Assembly (NCBI GenBank): GCA_011316235.1
Contig: QQBE01000002.1
Span: 1,488,001 to 1,552,000, forward strand
Length of the DNA: 64,000 nucleotides
DNA from: Mycothermus thermophilus
Taxonomy: Eukaryota; Ascomycota; Sordariomycetes; Sordariales; Chaetomiaceae
Direction of reading: 5' to 3'
Numbering within the stretch: position 1 is the stretch's first letter; each line of letters opens with the position of its first letter. The position numbers and the translations under genes were made by a program. This document shows positions 31,591-41,944 of this stretch, in pieces. The notes beneath the pieces are model-generated. The model was not told where the DNA came from. It did no database searches and saw only the letters and a program-made list of their open reading frames with translations.

Positions 31591-33491
31591 ATGTCGCAGC
31601 CCCCGTGCGCCAATCCCCTGCTCCTGCAATGGGTCAAGGAATGGTGGGACACGGCCCGGGAGCGCAACTCCAAGGGCGTCACCACCTACAAGCACGCCTA
31701 CGACTCGCTCAAGGCATGTCCCATCACCTTTGAGCATCCGGCCTCGCTCCAGCAGCTAAGGGGCTTCGGCCCCAAGCTGTGCGAGCGACTGACCGAAAAG
31801 CTACGGGCCCACTGCGAGGCCAACGGCCTGCCCATGCCGCCGTACCCCGGCGCAAAGAAACGAGCGGCTATCGCCCGCCAGTTGAACGCCAGTCAGAACG
31901 CCGGCGGAGCCGAGGATGATGATGACGACGACGATGCTGATCCCCGCCCAGCAAAGAAGGCCAGGAAGCCAAAGCCATACGTCCCGGCCTATCGGTCTGG
32001 CGCCTACGCCCTGGTGCTCGCCCTCGCCAATGCTGGGGAGGGAAACACTGGCTTGTCCAAGCCTGATCTGATCGCGGCCGCCCAGCCGTACTGCGACGCG
32101 TCGTTTACGGCGCCGTCCGATCCGACAAAATTTTACACGGCCTGGAACTCAATGAAGACGCTGCTGACCAAGGAGCTTGTCTACGAGCGGGGACGGCCCC
32201 TGAAACGCTACGCCCTGACCGACGAGGGGTGGGAGGTGGCAAGGAGGATCAAGGAGCTTGCCAGGCCCGGAACGGGAGCGGGGTCTGGGACTACCGCGCC
32301 CTTCAGCACGCGGCCTTCGGCACCACCCGCGCCTGCTCCAGTGCCTGCTCCAGTCCCCGCTCCGGCGCGAGCGCCTGCCAGACGGGCACACCGTCTGAGT
32401 CTTTGTTCGTTAGCGACAATGATGACGATGACGACATTGTCGAGGTTGTTGACGACTTCAACGACGACGATTTAGGCCAGGATACCGTTCCGCAAGATCG
32501 GAAAAACGAGTACATCAACCTAGTCGGCGACGGCAATGCGACCTCCAACGACTCGGCCAGCCTGCCGTCCTTCACCCCCATCACCCTGCCCCCTGGCTCT
32601 TTCACCGTCGAACTTCTCCTGGACAACCGCGAAGTCCGCGCCAAGGCAGACCGCGACTACATGCGCGAGGAGCTGGCCAAGCGCGGGGTGAAACCCACGG
32701 TCCGTCCCCTCGAACTCGGCGATGCGCTGTGGGTGGCGCGGTGCAAAGAGCTGGGCTATCTGTCGCGGCACGGGGCCGAGGGCGAGGAGGTGATGCTGGA
32801 CTGGATCGTGGAGCGCAAGCGCCTCGATGACCTGGTCGGGTCGATCAAGGACGGGCGGTTCCACGAGCAAAAGTTCCGGCTGCGGCGGTCGGGTGTCCGC
32901 AACGTGGTCTACATCGTCGAGGAGATCAGCATGGACATGGCCGTGTACCAGCGCCACGAGGAGGCCATCAACTCGGCCATGGCCTCGATGCAGGTCGTCA
33001 ACGGCTACTTTGTCAAGCGCACCGCCAAAATGGACGACACCATTCGCTATCTCGCGTCCATGACCCAGATGCTGCGCACGTTGTACGAAGGGAAACCGCT
33101 CAAAGTCATCCCTACCCGGGTCCTGACCACGCGGAATTACTTGCCCCTCCTGAAACACCTGCGCGAGACGCAGCCCGCGGCCAGCCACCACGTCAGCTAC
33201 CTCGCGTTCGCGTCGCTGGCGTCCAAGTCGAGCAACATGGCGCTGCGCGACCTGTTTCTCAAGATGCTCATGTGCACGCGCGGGGTGACGGGCGAGAAGG
33301 CGATCGAGATACAAAAGGTGTGGAAGACGCCGTATGAGTTTATCAAGGCGTTCGAGGCGTGCGGCCAGGGCGAGGAGGGCAGGAAGCGGCGCGCGGCGCT
33401 CGTCGCCAACAGGTTGAACCATCTCGTTGGGCGCAAGAAGATATCCAAGCCTGTGAGCCAGGCGTTGGCGGAGGTGTGGGGGGAGGCTTGA
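31591..33491 (+). CDS. mus81: MUS81 crossover junction endonuclease, frame broken in the linker
   Basis: MUS81, with its partner EME1/MMS4, cuts branched DNA in recombination and stalled-fork repair. The 5' frame (31591 to about 32380) encodes the HhH region (LQQLRGFGPKLCERLTEKLR near 50-65), an acidic patch, and the winged-helix segment with KELVYERGRPLKRYALTDEG. The 3' frame (about 32380-33491) encodes the nuclease domain: LLLDNREVR, LDWIVERKRLDDLVGSI (the ERKxxxD motif), and a C-terminal HhH. The two halves are in different frames, separated by an Ala/Pro-rich stretch, and I could find no credible intron of the needed length there. Total length about 632 residues, normal for the family. 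Confidence 0.9.
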
Positions 33492-33683
33492 CGTGGATAC
33501 AGAGTTATTTTCTTTTGCTACATTGTCCTTATAGGTGTACGATTTCATGATACCCTGGGCTATACAGGTCGGGTTAAGCTAGGTTAGATAGATGAGACGG
33601 ACCTCAGCGTCATCCATTCCATTGTTGGTCTATATATAGGCATAGAATCAAACTACGAGTCGTCCAACCACCGCTCCCCATTA

Positions 33684-34454
33684 TCAATCCTTCCCCTTCA
33701 CCAACCCTTCCAATACCTTCTTCAACAACCCTCCCTCTCCACCCTGCGCCAACCCCTCCAAATACCCTTTCAAACTCTTCTCGACATATTTTGCCGTCAT
33801 ATCCACCTCCACATTGACCGTCTCGCCCACCTGCTTCGCCGCCGTGACGATCCTCTCCTGGGTGTACGCGATCAGCATCACCTCGAACCACCCTTCCTCA
33901 TCGTTCACGGCCGTGACGGTCAAGCTCGCCCCGTCGACCGCCACGAACCCCTTGTACACGACGTGCCGCAACAATTCTTTCTTTGCGGGCTTGAACCGAA
34001 AGGTCACGGCGTTCCCGTCGGGTCGCCGGTCCACAATCTCGGCCGTCGCGTCCACGTGGCCCTGCACAAAGTGCCCGCCCATGCGGGTGTCGGCGCGCAC
34101 CGCGCGCTCGAGGTTCACGCGCGAGTTGGAGGTCAGAGAGCCCAGGTTGGTCAGGCGCAGGGTTTCGGGGGCGATGCCGACCGTGAAGCTGCCACCGTCA
34201 CTACCCGAGGAGGAGGGTGGGGTGAAGGTGGTGACGGTCAGGCAGACGCCGTTGACGGCGATCGAGTCGCCGAGGTGGCAGTCGCTGAGGAGAGGGCTTT
34301 GGGCGGGGAGGGTGATGGTGAGGGAGGTGCCGCCGGTGGCGTCGGAGGGGTTGAGTTCGGTGACGGCTGGGTTGGGAGGTTAGTCTTTGTTGAGATGACA
34401 TGGATAGGAGAAGGGGGACGGACTCCCGATTTCTTCAACTATGCCGGTAAACAT
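33684..34454 (-). CDS. rib5: Riboflavin synthase (RIB5)
   Basis: Riboflavin synthase dismutates two 6,7-dimethyl-8-ribityllumazines to riboflavin, the last step of the pathway. Two exons: 34454-34424 encodes MFTGIVEEIG, and 34366-33684 the rest; the GTCCGT...CAG intron joins in frame, for 237 residues. Both half-domains are visible. The first has LGDSIAVNGVCLTVT and NLERAVRADTRMGGHFVQGHVD; the second has YKGFVAVDGASLTVTAVND and VGETVNVEVD. A Ser/Gly-rich insertion (SSSGSDGG) interrupts the first half. The donor GTCCGT is atypical, but the N-terminus MFTGIVEEIG is nearly invariant in the family, so the exon is secure. Confidence 0.93.
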
Positions 34455-35035
34455 GGTGGGCCGGTGGTGAGAGATGACTCGACTATAAGGTGGATTGAGA
34501 TGAGATTGTGAATGATCTGGAGGTCTCGGCTTGAATTGATGGTCAATTCTTGTGGGAAGTTTGTGGACTACAAAAACTTAAGGTGAGGTGAGTACTTAGT
34601 AAGGGACCTGTCTCTCCCGGGGACTTAGTTGACCCGGAGTCGGAGGGTGGGCCGGAGATGGCGGGGTTGGAATTCCCCAGGGTCCGAGAAGCAACCCCGC
34701 GGCAACTCCGAGGTCCCGAGTCCCGATCTCCAGAACCCGACCGAACAGGGTTTGGGTTAGGGTTTTATCTACGCCGTCTCCGTTCCGTTGCAGAATGCAC
34801 GAAGCAATGCCAATGCCCCTGGACCTGCAGAAAACTTGCCAGCCGCAGCGGGATGGATTCCGCCCGCGATACGGATAAGCTGACGCCCTTCAGGGCTGTC
34901 ACTATCGGATACGAGGCTGAAGAGAAAGACATGGTCTGGCTGAACGAGGGCGGCACAGCAGCAACCAGAATGCAAGGCTCTCACCTTTTTATCATTCAAG
35001 ACCGCCGAGTCTTGTCTTGATGCCATCCGTCCACC
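34455..35035. other. Divergent promoter region RIB5/GT17
   Basis: This 581-bp divergent spacer contains one short telomere-repeat-like word, GGGTTAGGGTT, at 34754-34764, about 270 bp before the GT17 start. No supported coding frame. Confidence 0.45.
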
Positions 35036-36136
35036 ATGTCCCGCCGATCAAGACAGCTCTGGTGGTGGGCGCGGCCCATCATCTTCCTGACCATCGTGTG
35101 GCTGCTGCTGCTCAGTTTGCGCCATGATTCCACGACGGCGCTCTTCCGCGGCCATGACGCCGCCGTCGACAACCCCATCGCGCTCCAGTGTCGCGCCCAC
35201 GGCTGGAAACCCTTCATCCCCTCCAACCCCTCCCAGCCGCGCCGCGTCTACGACCTGCTCCTGATCAACACCGAGCTCGACCAGCTCGAAATCCGCCTCA
35301 ACACCACCTTCTCCGAGGTCGACTACTACATCCTGGTCGAGGCCGCGCGCACCTTCACCTACCGCCCCAAGCACCTGACGCTGCGCGAGAACCTCTCCCG
35401 CTTCGACGCCTACAAATCCAAGCTCATCTACCACGAGCTCGAGTTCCCGCCCGACTACGCCCCGACCACCACCTGGCAGACCGAGACCCTGCAGCGCAAC
35501 GCTATGCTGACGCAGGCGATCTCCAAGCTCGCCGGCACCCCGCGCGCGCCGAGGCCGGGCGACGTGCTGGTGGTGTCGGACGTGGACGAGATCCCGCGGC
35601 CGTCGACGCTGGCGCTGCTGCGCGCGTGCGCGTTCCCGCGCCGCCTGACGCTGTACAGCCGCTTCTACTACTACTCGTTCCAGTGGCTGCACCGCGGGGA
35701 CGAGTGGCCGCATCCGCAGGCGACGTATTACGAGGGCGACAAGAAGACGCTGCTGCCGGACGAGCTGCGCATGGGTATCGGCGGGTCCGGGGTGTGGCCG
35801 TTCAAGCAGCTGCGGAGGTGGTGGGAGGCGGGCGCGCTGCGCAACGCGAGCTGGCACTGCTCGAGCTGCTTCGCGACGATCCGGGAGCTGGTCAACAAGA
35901 TGGGGAGCTTTTCGCACGTGGGGCTGAATGAAGAGAGGTTTCGGGATCCGGAGCGTATTGTGGATCGGGTCAGGAACGGGAAGGATTTATGGGATCGCAA
36001 GGGCGAGTTTTATGACAGGATCGAGAATAACGAGGATGTGCCTGAGTTTTTGAAGCATAATCGGGATAGGTTTGGATACATGCTGGATAGGGACGGGCCG
36101 GCAGCGGGGTTTTTGGATTATCAACCGGGCATGTGA
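35036..36136 (+). CDS. Glycosyltransferase family 17 protein (MGAT3-like)
   Basis: This single-exon gene encodes 366 residues. A short cytosolic start is followed by one hydrophobic segment (PIIFLTIVWLLLLSL, residues about 14-29), the topology of a type II Golgi glycosyltransferase. The catalytic part carries YDLLLINTELDQLEIRL, VDYYILVEAARTFTY, then the DxD-like DVLVVSDVDEIPRPSTL near 178, and FSHVGLNEERF, all typical of GT17, whose animal members add bisecting GlcNAc. The real acceptor in fungi is unknown. The coding sequence is very GC-rich. The start at 35036 is the first ATG before the membrane segment. Confidence 0.85.
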   Translation: MSRRSRQLWWWARPIIFLTIVWLLLLSLRHDSTTALFRGHDAAVDNPIALQCRAHGWKPFIPSNPSQPRRVYDLLLINTELDQLEIRLNTTFSEVDYYILVEAARTFTYRPKHLTLRENLSRFDAYKSKLIYHELEFPPDYAPTTTWQTETLQRNAMLTQAISKLAGTPRAPRPGDVLVVSDVDEIPRPSTLALLRACAFPRRLTLYSRFYYYSFQWLHRGDEWPHPQATYYEGDKKTLLPDELRMGIGGSGVWPFKQLRRWWEAGALRNASWHCSSCFATIRELVNKMGSFSHVGLNEERFRDPERIVDRVRNGKDLWDRKGEFYDRIENNEDVPEFLKHNRDRFGYMLDRDGPAAGFLDYQPGM

Positions 36137-36512
36137 TGAGTGAATATTGGATACCCTACGGATGAGGATGATGATGTACATACTCGGTACTGATGGATTA
36201 ATAGGTCTATGTTTGTACGAACCAAAAAGTGGCCATGTTTCTGAGAGCCTTTACCAGCGGAAGATGACGCGGCCCGGAACTACTGTCTCGGCTAGACATC
36301 TCATGGAAGTCCAGAGGTTACCTCGCGGAGGATGTATGACGCGGACAGACACCACGTGGGCGTTGCATAACTTGTGTTCGGAGATTTTGCATCTCGTGGC
36401 ATAAACCAAGGTTTGAGTATTGTCATACGCAGAGACGGGATGGGATCTACATACACGGGGTCCATCCCGACTCCGGCTCGGCCCGCAATTGTCGGCTCGG
36501 TCGGGGTTCCTC

Positions 36513-36519
36513 TATATAA
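36513..36519 (+). promoter_or_regulatory. TATA-like element before a short unassigned frame
   Basis: TATATAA lies 33 bp before a 26-bp palindrome and 126 bp before the ATG of a 30-codon frame at 36639. The spacing resembles that of the TATA box of the pyroglutamyl peptidase gene downstream. Whether it drives a transcript is not known. Confidence 0.35.
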
Positions 36520-36545
36520 GTCCCGCCCCGCCTGAGGGACCGAAG

Positions 36546-36571
36546 TTGTACTGTATGTACATACAGTACAA
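36546..36571. repeat. 26-bp perfect palindrome
   Basis: The sequence TTGTACTGTATGT continues into its exact reverse complement ACATACAGTACAA, with no loop. It could be a dimeric regulator site, a cruciform or the remnant of an inverted repeat. Confidence 0.8.
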
Positions 36572-36638
36572 TTGCACAACAGAGCACCATCCACCAGTCT
36601 GCACCGCGAAAACACAATTCCCCTGACCATCAACAGTC

Positions 36639-36731
36639 ATGAAGCAACAATACTCCCGGTGCAAGATCCCGATTGCCCGTCGGCGAGCTGGAGCTGATCG
36701 CGACCACTGGATTGATTCTGTGGAACGTTGA
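36639..36731 (+). CDS. Short frame, 30 codons, speculative
   Basis: ATG to TGA encodes a basic 30-residue peptide beginning MKQQYSRCKIPIARRRAGAD. It follows a TATA-like box by 126 bp. No family is recognised. It could be a small peptide gene, the 5' end of a non-coding transcript, or chance. Confidence 0.2.
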   Translation: MKQQYSRCKIPIARRRAGADRDHWIDSVER

Positions 36732-37118
36732 CTGCCACAAGACGCGCGGCTGATTGCATGTCCCACTACGCATTCCCCTATTCTTTGTCTACACAGTTAT
36801 ACGTAAGGTACTCGTAGATGGCACCGCGGCTGAAGACGGCAAACCCCCGCAAGAACGGAGCCGACGTTGGATGGTAAAGCATTGGTACCGCCAATCAAAG
36901 AGACGGCATTCCGTCATCAGCTTGCATGTCTAGTACTCTAGTAGACAGAGCTCCATCCCCTCTCCCCTCCCCCACTCCCGAAACCCCTCAGCGCAACTGA
37001 CGGGAGTGTGACCTCACACTTCGGCTCAGCACAGCTCGTCGAGTTTATACGTAGGAGAGTGCATTGATAACATGTCGCTATACCTCAGGTCTGATCGCGG
37101 GATCAACATAGAAAAGCA

Positions 37119-37126
37119 TATATAAA
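37119..37126 (+). promoter_or_regulatory. Probable TATA box of the pyroglutamyl peptidase gene
   Basis: TATATAAA lies 124 bp before the ATG at 37250, followed by a pyrimidine-rich, CAACATCAACATCAACC-type leader. Both are typical of a fungal core promoter. Confidence 0.55.
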
Positions 37127-37249
37127 GGGTGCTTGACATCACCTCTCCTCCCCATCAGCTAACTAGCTCCCTTGCGACATTGGCTATCTAAAAGTCGACT
37201 ACTCTCCCATACATAACTACAACTCTCAACATCAACATCAACCACCACC

Positions 37250-38367
37250 ATGGGCTCCGTCATCACAGACATCGACGCCTCCGGCTCCGGTTCCGGTTCC
37301 GGCTCCGAGAAGCCCTTCAACGTCCTCATCACAGGTTTCGCGGTTCGTTTCCCTTTCCTCTGAATCCTCATGCATTCTCCCAACAAAAACCGACAACAGA
37401 CTTACTCACTGAACCCCTTACCTCCGCCACAGCCCTTCCGCCACGAATACCCCATCAACCCCTCCTGGGAAATCGCCCGTTCCCTCCCCTCCTGGCTTCC
37501 GCCCTTGCGCGCCAAATCTACCGCTACTTCATCACCAAACGCCCCGGCGCCCGTGCCCATCCCCCCGGTCCGCCTGCTCGTGCACCCGGCGCCGATCCGG
37601 GTCAACTACAAGACCGTGCGCGCGCTGGTCCCGCGGCTGTGGGACGGCGATGGATCCGACGGCAGCGGGGAAAGGCCCGAGATTGACCTGGCGATACACA
37701 TCGGCATGGCCGGGCCGAGGATGTTTTATTCCATCGAGCGGAGGGGGCATAGGGATGGGTATAAGTTGGAGGATGTGGATGGGGAGTTGTTGGAGGATCG
37801 GCCTGAGGAGGAGGAGGAGGAGGAGGAGGAGGAGGAGGATCAGGATGGCAATGATGATGAGAAGGATGGTGATGGTGGTGAGCAGGAGGGAGGGGATGGG
37901 AAAGAGAGGAAACCGAAGAAAAAGAAGTGGATCTGGGCAGGGCTGCCGAAGGAGTTGTTGAGCGATTTGGACGTGGAGGATGTCCTAAGGCGGTGGAGGC
38001 GGTTGTCTTCTGTATGTTTTTCCTTTCCCCCTTTTTTTTTCTTTCCTCTCCTTCTCCTACAATGCATCATGATGATACTGATGATGATGCTAACCACCAA
38101 CCAACCGCGGGACAGAAACACATGGACCTCCGCATCTCAGAGGACGCGGGCCGTTACCTGTGCGACTTTATCTACTTTTCCAGCCTGGCGCACCTGTACA
38201 AGACCGGGCGGAGAAGGAACGTCTTGTTCCTGCACGTGCCGTCGGACGCGTCGGAGCATAGCATCGAGGTGGGCAGGGAGCTGGTGCTGCAGCTCGTGAG
38301 GGCCATGGTGGAGAGCGAGGTGGAAAGGAGGAGGAGGGAGAGGGAGGGGGCTGAGTTGAAAGGTTAA
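37250..38367 (+). CDS. Pyroglutamyl peptidase I (peptidase family C15)
   Basis: This cytosolic cysteine peptidase removes N-terminal pyroglutamate from peptides. Exons are 37250-37342, 37433-38011 and 38116-38367 (307 residues). The first exon ends NVLITGFA and joins PFRHEYPINPSW, the family's entry motif. The catalytic triad can be placed: Glu in MFYSIERRGHR, Cys in SEDAGRYLCDF, His in VLFLHVPSD. A Gly/Ser spacer (ASGSGSGSGSE) precedes the fold, and a long acidic insertion with an eleven-Glu run and Asp/Glu/Gly-rich sequence, about 60 residues, splits the domain before the Cys. Most family members are about 200-230 residues, so this insertion is unusual. Donors GTTCGT and GTATGT are only moderately good but the frame is exact. 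Confidence 0.9.
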
Positions 38368-38711
38368 GTGAGAGTGACTACGTCCTGGGTTACTGGTGCA
38401 TTCTTCGTTGCTTGTGACATTGTCCTGGGAATGAGATTGGAGGGTTGGGGCATACGTTTGTTGGTTTTGGGGTATATTGGATAGTATTATTCTCCCAAGC
38501 CGGTTGAGGATGGTGTTTGGAAGGGTATAACGGAGTTATATTTGCCATTCCATCGTCTGTCTAGGATGTAGTCATCAAATCATCATCTGTCTAGGGAATC
38601 GATCGCAAGCATGTCCTCTTATGTCCCAACTCCTGTCTCTCTGGTAAGCCAACCCCCTCTTCTCAACGCCTCCCCTCTAGAAAACACCTGATACCACGTA
38701 CTCCCCTCAAT

Positions 38712-40041
38712 TCACAACCGATACGGCGCGCGATGGTACTGCACCGCCCCGGACACCTTGACCCCGAGTTTCGCCGCCGACGTCAACACAAACTCGGGCT
38801 CGCGCAAAAACTGCCTCGCGACAAACACCAAATCCGCCTTGGCCGTCTGCCCATCCTCGCCGCCCAGCTGCACCACCTCCCGCGCTCTCTGCGCCTCGTA
38901 AATCAACCCGACGGCGCCAATCTTCAACTTGTCCCCCTTTCCCTGCCGCGCCAGCTCGGCGCGGATCTCGCCCGCGTAGTCGACCTGCTCCTTTTGCGCG
39001 AGCTTTTGCGCCGGGTTGTTCCCGCCGGCGCTGACGTCGAGGAGGTCGACGCCGAGGTCCGCGAGGTCCAGAGCGAGCTGCTTGCTTTGGGCCAGCGTCC
39101 AGGACGGGGCGGCCAGCGGGTCGCCCGAGTAGGACGGGTGCTGGTGCTCGACCCATTCCGTCGCGGAGATGCGGACGAAGAGGGGCATGGTGGAGGGGAT
39201 CACGGCGCGCACGGCGGCGATGATTTCTTTGAGCAGGCGGGTGCGGTTGGAGAAGGAGCCGCCGTAGGAGTCGGTGCGTCGCTGGTTGGAGTTAGTCAGG
39301 ATCAGAGATGTATTGTGGATTGAGAGAGGGGGTGCTTACGTTAGTGATAGGTGAAAGGAACTCGGAGAGCAGATAGCCATGCGCGCTGTGGATTTCGATC
39401 GTGTCAAAGCCGGCCTGGACCGCGCGCCGCGCCGCGTCGGCAAAGCTGCGCACCACCTCCTGGATCTGCTCGACGGTCAACTCCTTGGGCGTGGGGAAGC
39501 CCTCGTCCCACGCAATCGCGCTCGGAGCGACCAGGTTGTCGGGCCACCCGCCAACCTCGGCGGTAGCCACCTCGTGCAGGCCGCGCTGCGCAACGTGCCA
39601 GGGCGCAACGGTGCTGGCCTTGCGCCCGGCGTGCGCGAGCTGGATGCCGATCTTTTGGCCCTGGGAGTGGACATAGTCGACGATGCGCTTGAGCGGGGCG
39701 ATCTGGCTGTCCTGCCAGAGGCCGCTGTCCTCGGGGGAAATACGGCCGTTGGGAGCGACGGCGGTGGCCTCGACGATGGTCAGGGCGGCGCCGCGCAGGG
39801 CGAAGGAGCCATAGTGCACCAGGTGCCAGTCGGTCAGGTGGCCGTCATCGGCCGAGTAGGTGCACATGGGACTGACGACGAAGCGGTTCTGCAGGGTCAG
39901 GCCGCGGAGGGTGAGCGGCGTGAAGAGGGTGGGCACATTGTTGTCTGGCTCGAGAGCCGTTCCCGCCGGAGGGTTCTGGGACGGCGTGAAGAAGGGGACG
40001 CCGGGGGCGGGCGTGCTGGCAGAGATCTTTTTGATGGTCAT
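38712..40041 (-). CDS. YqjM-like NADH:flavin oxidoreductase (Old Yellow Enzyme class II type)
   Basis: This FMN enzyme reduces activated C=C bonds of enals and enones. Two exons (40041-39340 and 39281-38712) give 423 residues, with a GTAAGC...CAG intron holding a CTGACTAAC branch sequence. Cys in SPMCTYSADDG (about residue 60) is the class marker that tunes FMN, HSAHGYLLSEF carries the substrate-binding His pair, and RRTDSYGGS follows directly after the splice. The barrel continues with RISATEW and the FMN-phosphate loop near VGLIYEAQ and VFVARQFLREP. It converges on the pyroglutamyl peptidase gene with about 345 bp between stops. The role (detoxification or metabolite synthesis) is unknown. 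Confidence 0.93.
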
Positions 40042-41944
40042 GTTGGCGACGTGATACCTCGGATATCTGTGTGTGGAGTTGAAGATTAGGAGATGAGGAA
40101 GAAGTCGGCTGGAGCTCTACAGAAGTCAATTGAAGCCGAAACTATTTGCTGAGAGTGTCCGTGGCTGTTGATTCAGTCTATGTAAGTGTCGACCGAGTTC
40201 ACACCGACAGATGCAGACAATAGGAGTCACGAAACATGGAACGGAGTTTAATTCTCTAGATGCTTCTCTCGGGGCCGAGTATGGAGACATGGACATAATC
40301 TTGATTACAAACCAGAGCGGGCCTGAGTCGGCATCACACTACACTACCCCGCCGGGCCCAGCGCGGTGGGCGGGATGCCGCTAGATGCCGAATTGCCAAT
40401 CATGGTTTGTAATGCTCCAGCTTCGAAGTCGGAGGAGCAGATGGTGTCATCGTCCAAGAAGCAGACAGCCGAGAGAAGTTAGCGTTTTTGCTCTTGCAGA
40501 ACTTCATGCTGAGATAGGTAATAAGGTTGCGGAATGAGGGGTTGTAGACCCTAACCCTGACGCCATGTGCCGAGGGACCTGCTGCATCCGGAAATCCAGA
40601 GTGCAACAATCCAATCCAACAGCTTTCTTTCTCCTTTCTCCCTGTACGGAGTAACATCAACTTCGACCTGAACGCCATGGACTGGAGTTTGCCATTATTA
40701 ATCCAAACAGATTTTCCCAGGCCCGCCCTTGGCCAGACACGGCAAATTCTAGAATCCATTGTTGTGTCAAGCTGACATCGGACAACGGGCCATGTGGAAT
40801 TTCTCGACAAGAAAAAAAGTCACAAATGCCAGTGTTGCTTCAGGTTGCGTGCACAATCCCTGTCCTCGCTTGACACCTGAGACAGCCCTAGCAGACCCCA
40901 GCCAACGTCTTTTTGCCCCAGCACAACTCCTGCTGATTCATCACGGCCATTGGCCCAGTCCAGCCTGGCAGCCCCGCTATCTTTGTCTCAGCAGGGGGTG
41001 CTGCCCACTCTAAATCTTGACTTCACCTTGTGCTGCACGCGAGCGCCGTGTTTCGGAGAAGTCTCCGAGGTCTGGGGGACCGGGACGGGAGGAGACGAAG
41101 CAACAAGAGGGGATCACCACCATCTTTCGTCCCAAGTGATGAACCAACCAGCTCTCTCTCTGATCGCCAGCAAGGAATGTCGGGTGTTTGGTTTGGTTTG
41201 GTTTCGTTTCCTCGTAAAATATCCGAAACGTGTCAATGGCAATATCATGGCAACTTATGGGCGCATCGCAGGGGATGAGCATGACAACCGCAGAAATGAG
41301 AGGACTCGACGACGAAAAGGGACAGAGAAGAAGAAAAGACATGGAAGTGAAAAATGAATGTGAAGTGAACTCAATGCCACAATGCCCCTCGACGCCAAGA
41401 TCAAGGGGTTACAACAAGCAACCAACCCAAAAGAAACCCCAGGATGCCCGGACCCCTTCCCGGCCTTCGCTTGTCAGAAGCCCCTGGCTGTCGTCCGGAG
41501 ACACCATCCAAAAACAGCAGGGCAGTCTGCGAGTGTGAGCCTCCCGCGCAGCCGAAACGAAACACTCGCAGCGAGAGAGACAAGATCCCCGCATCGCCGG
41601 GAGCGAGCCCGGGATGCTGGGATGCTGGGATCTTCCCTTTCCCCCTCGTGGTGCCTCGTGGTCACGGTGCTCACGGATCTTCGCCGAGATGGCTCCAGTG
41701 TTGGAAGCGATGTCACCGAGCACGGGCGTCTCATCAGCCTTTCTCTTCTCTCATGAATGGTCGTCGCCCTCATAACCAGTCCTTTTCATCGTCCTAGCGC
41801 AAAATTCTCACCTGTTTCTTGGGTTTCTCGGACGACTATCGGATCACTTCGTTCTATCTAGTGGCCGCTGAGCGGCTTGTTCTTCCACACACACATACAC
41901 AATCACACACAAAGTACGGAAGCAAAAGAACCGTCGTCATCATC
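40042..41944. other. OYE / second BTB gene divergent region
   Basis: This 1.9-kb spacer is the longest gene-free part of the middle region. It carries one copy of TACGGAGTA at 40645-40653, the telomere-repeat-like word ACCCTAACCCT at 40548-40558, and a CACACA-rich leader at 41888-41915 just before the BTB gene. The many short frames in it have no coherent composition. Confidence 0.45.

Larger units (their letters stand above)
36137..37249. other. GT17 / pyroglutamyl peptidase intergenic region
   Basis: This 1.1-kb region holds a TATA-like box at 36513-36519, a 26-bp palindrome at 36546-36571 and a 30-codon frame at 36639-36731, described separately. The proximal promoter of the next gene lies at its end. 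Confidence 0.5.

Noticed and set aside
34658..35020. 120-codon frame before the GT17 gene
   Set aside because: It ends just before the true start, includes the telomere-like word, and has no recognisable domain; likely promoter or leader.
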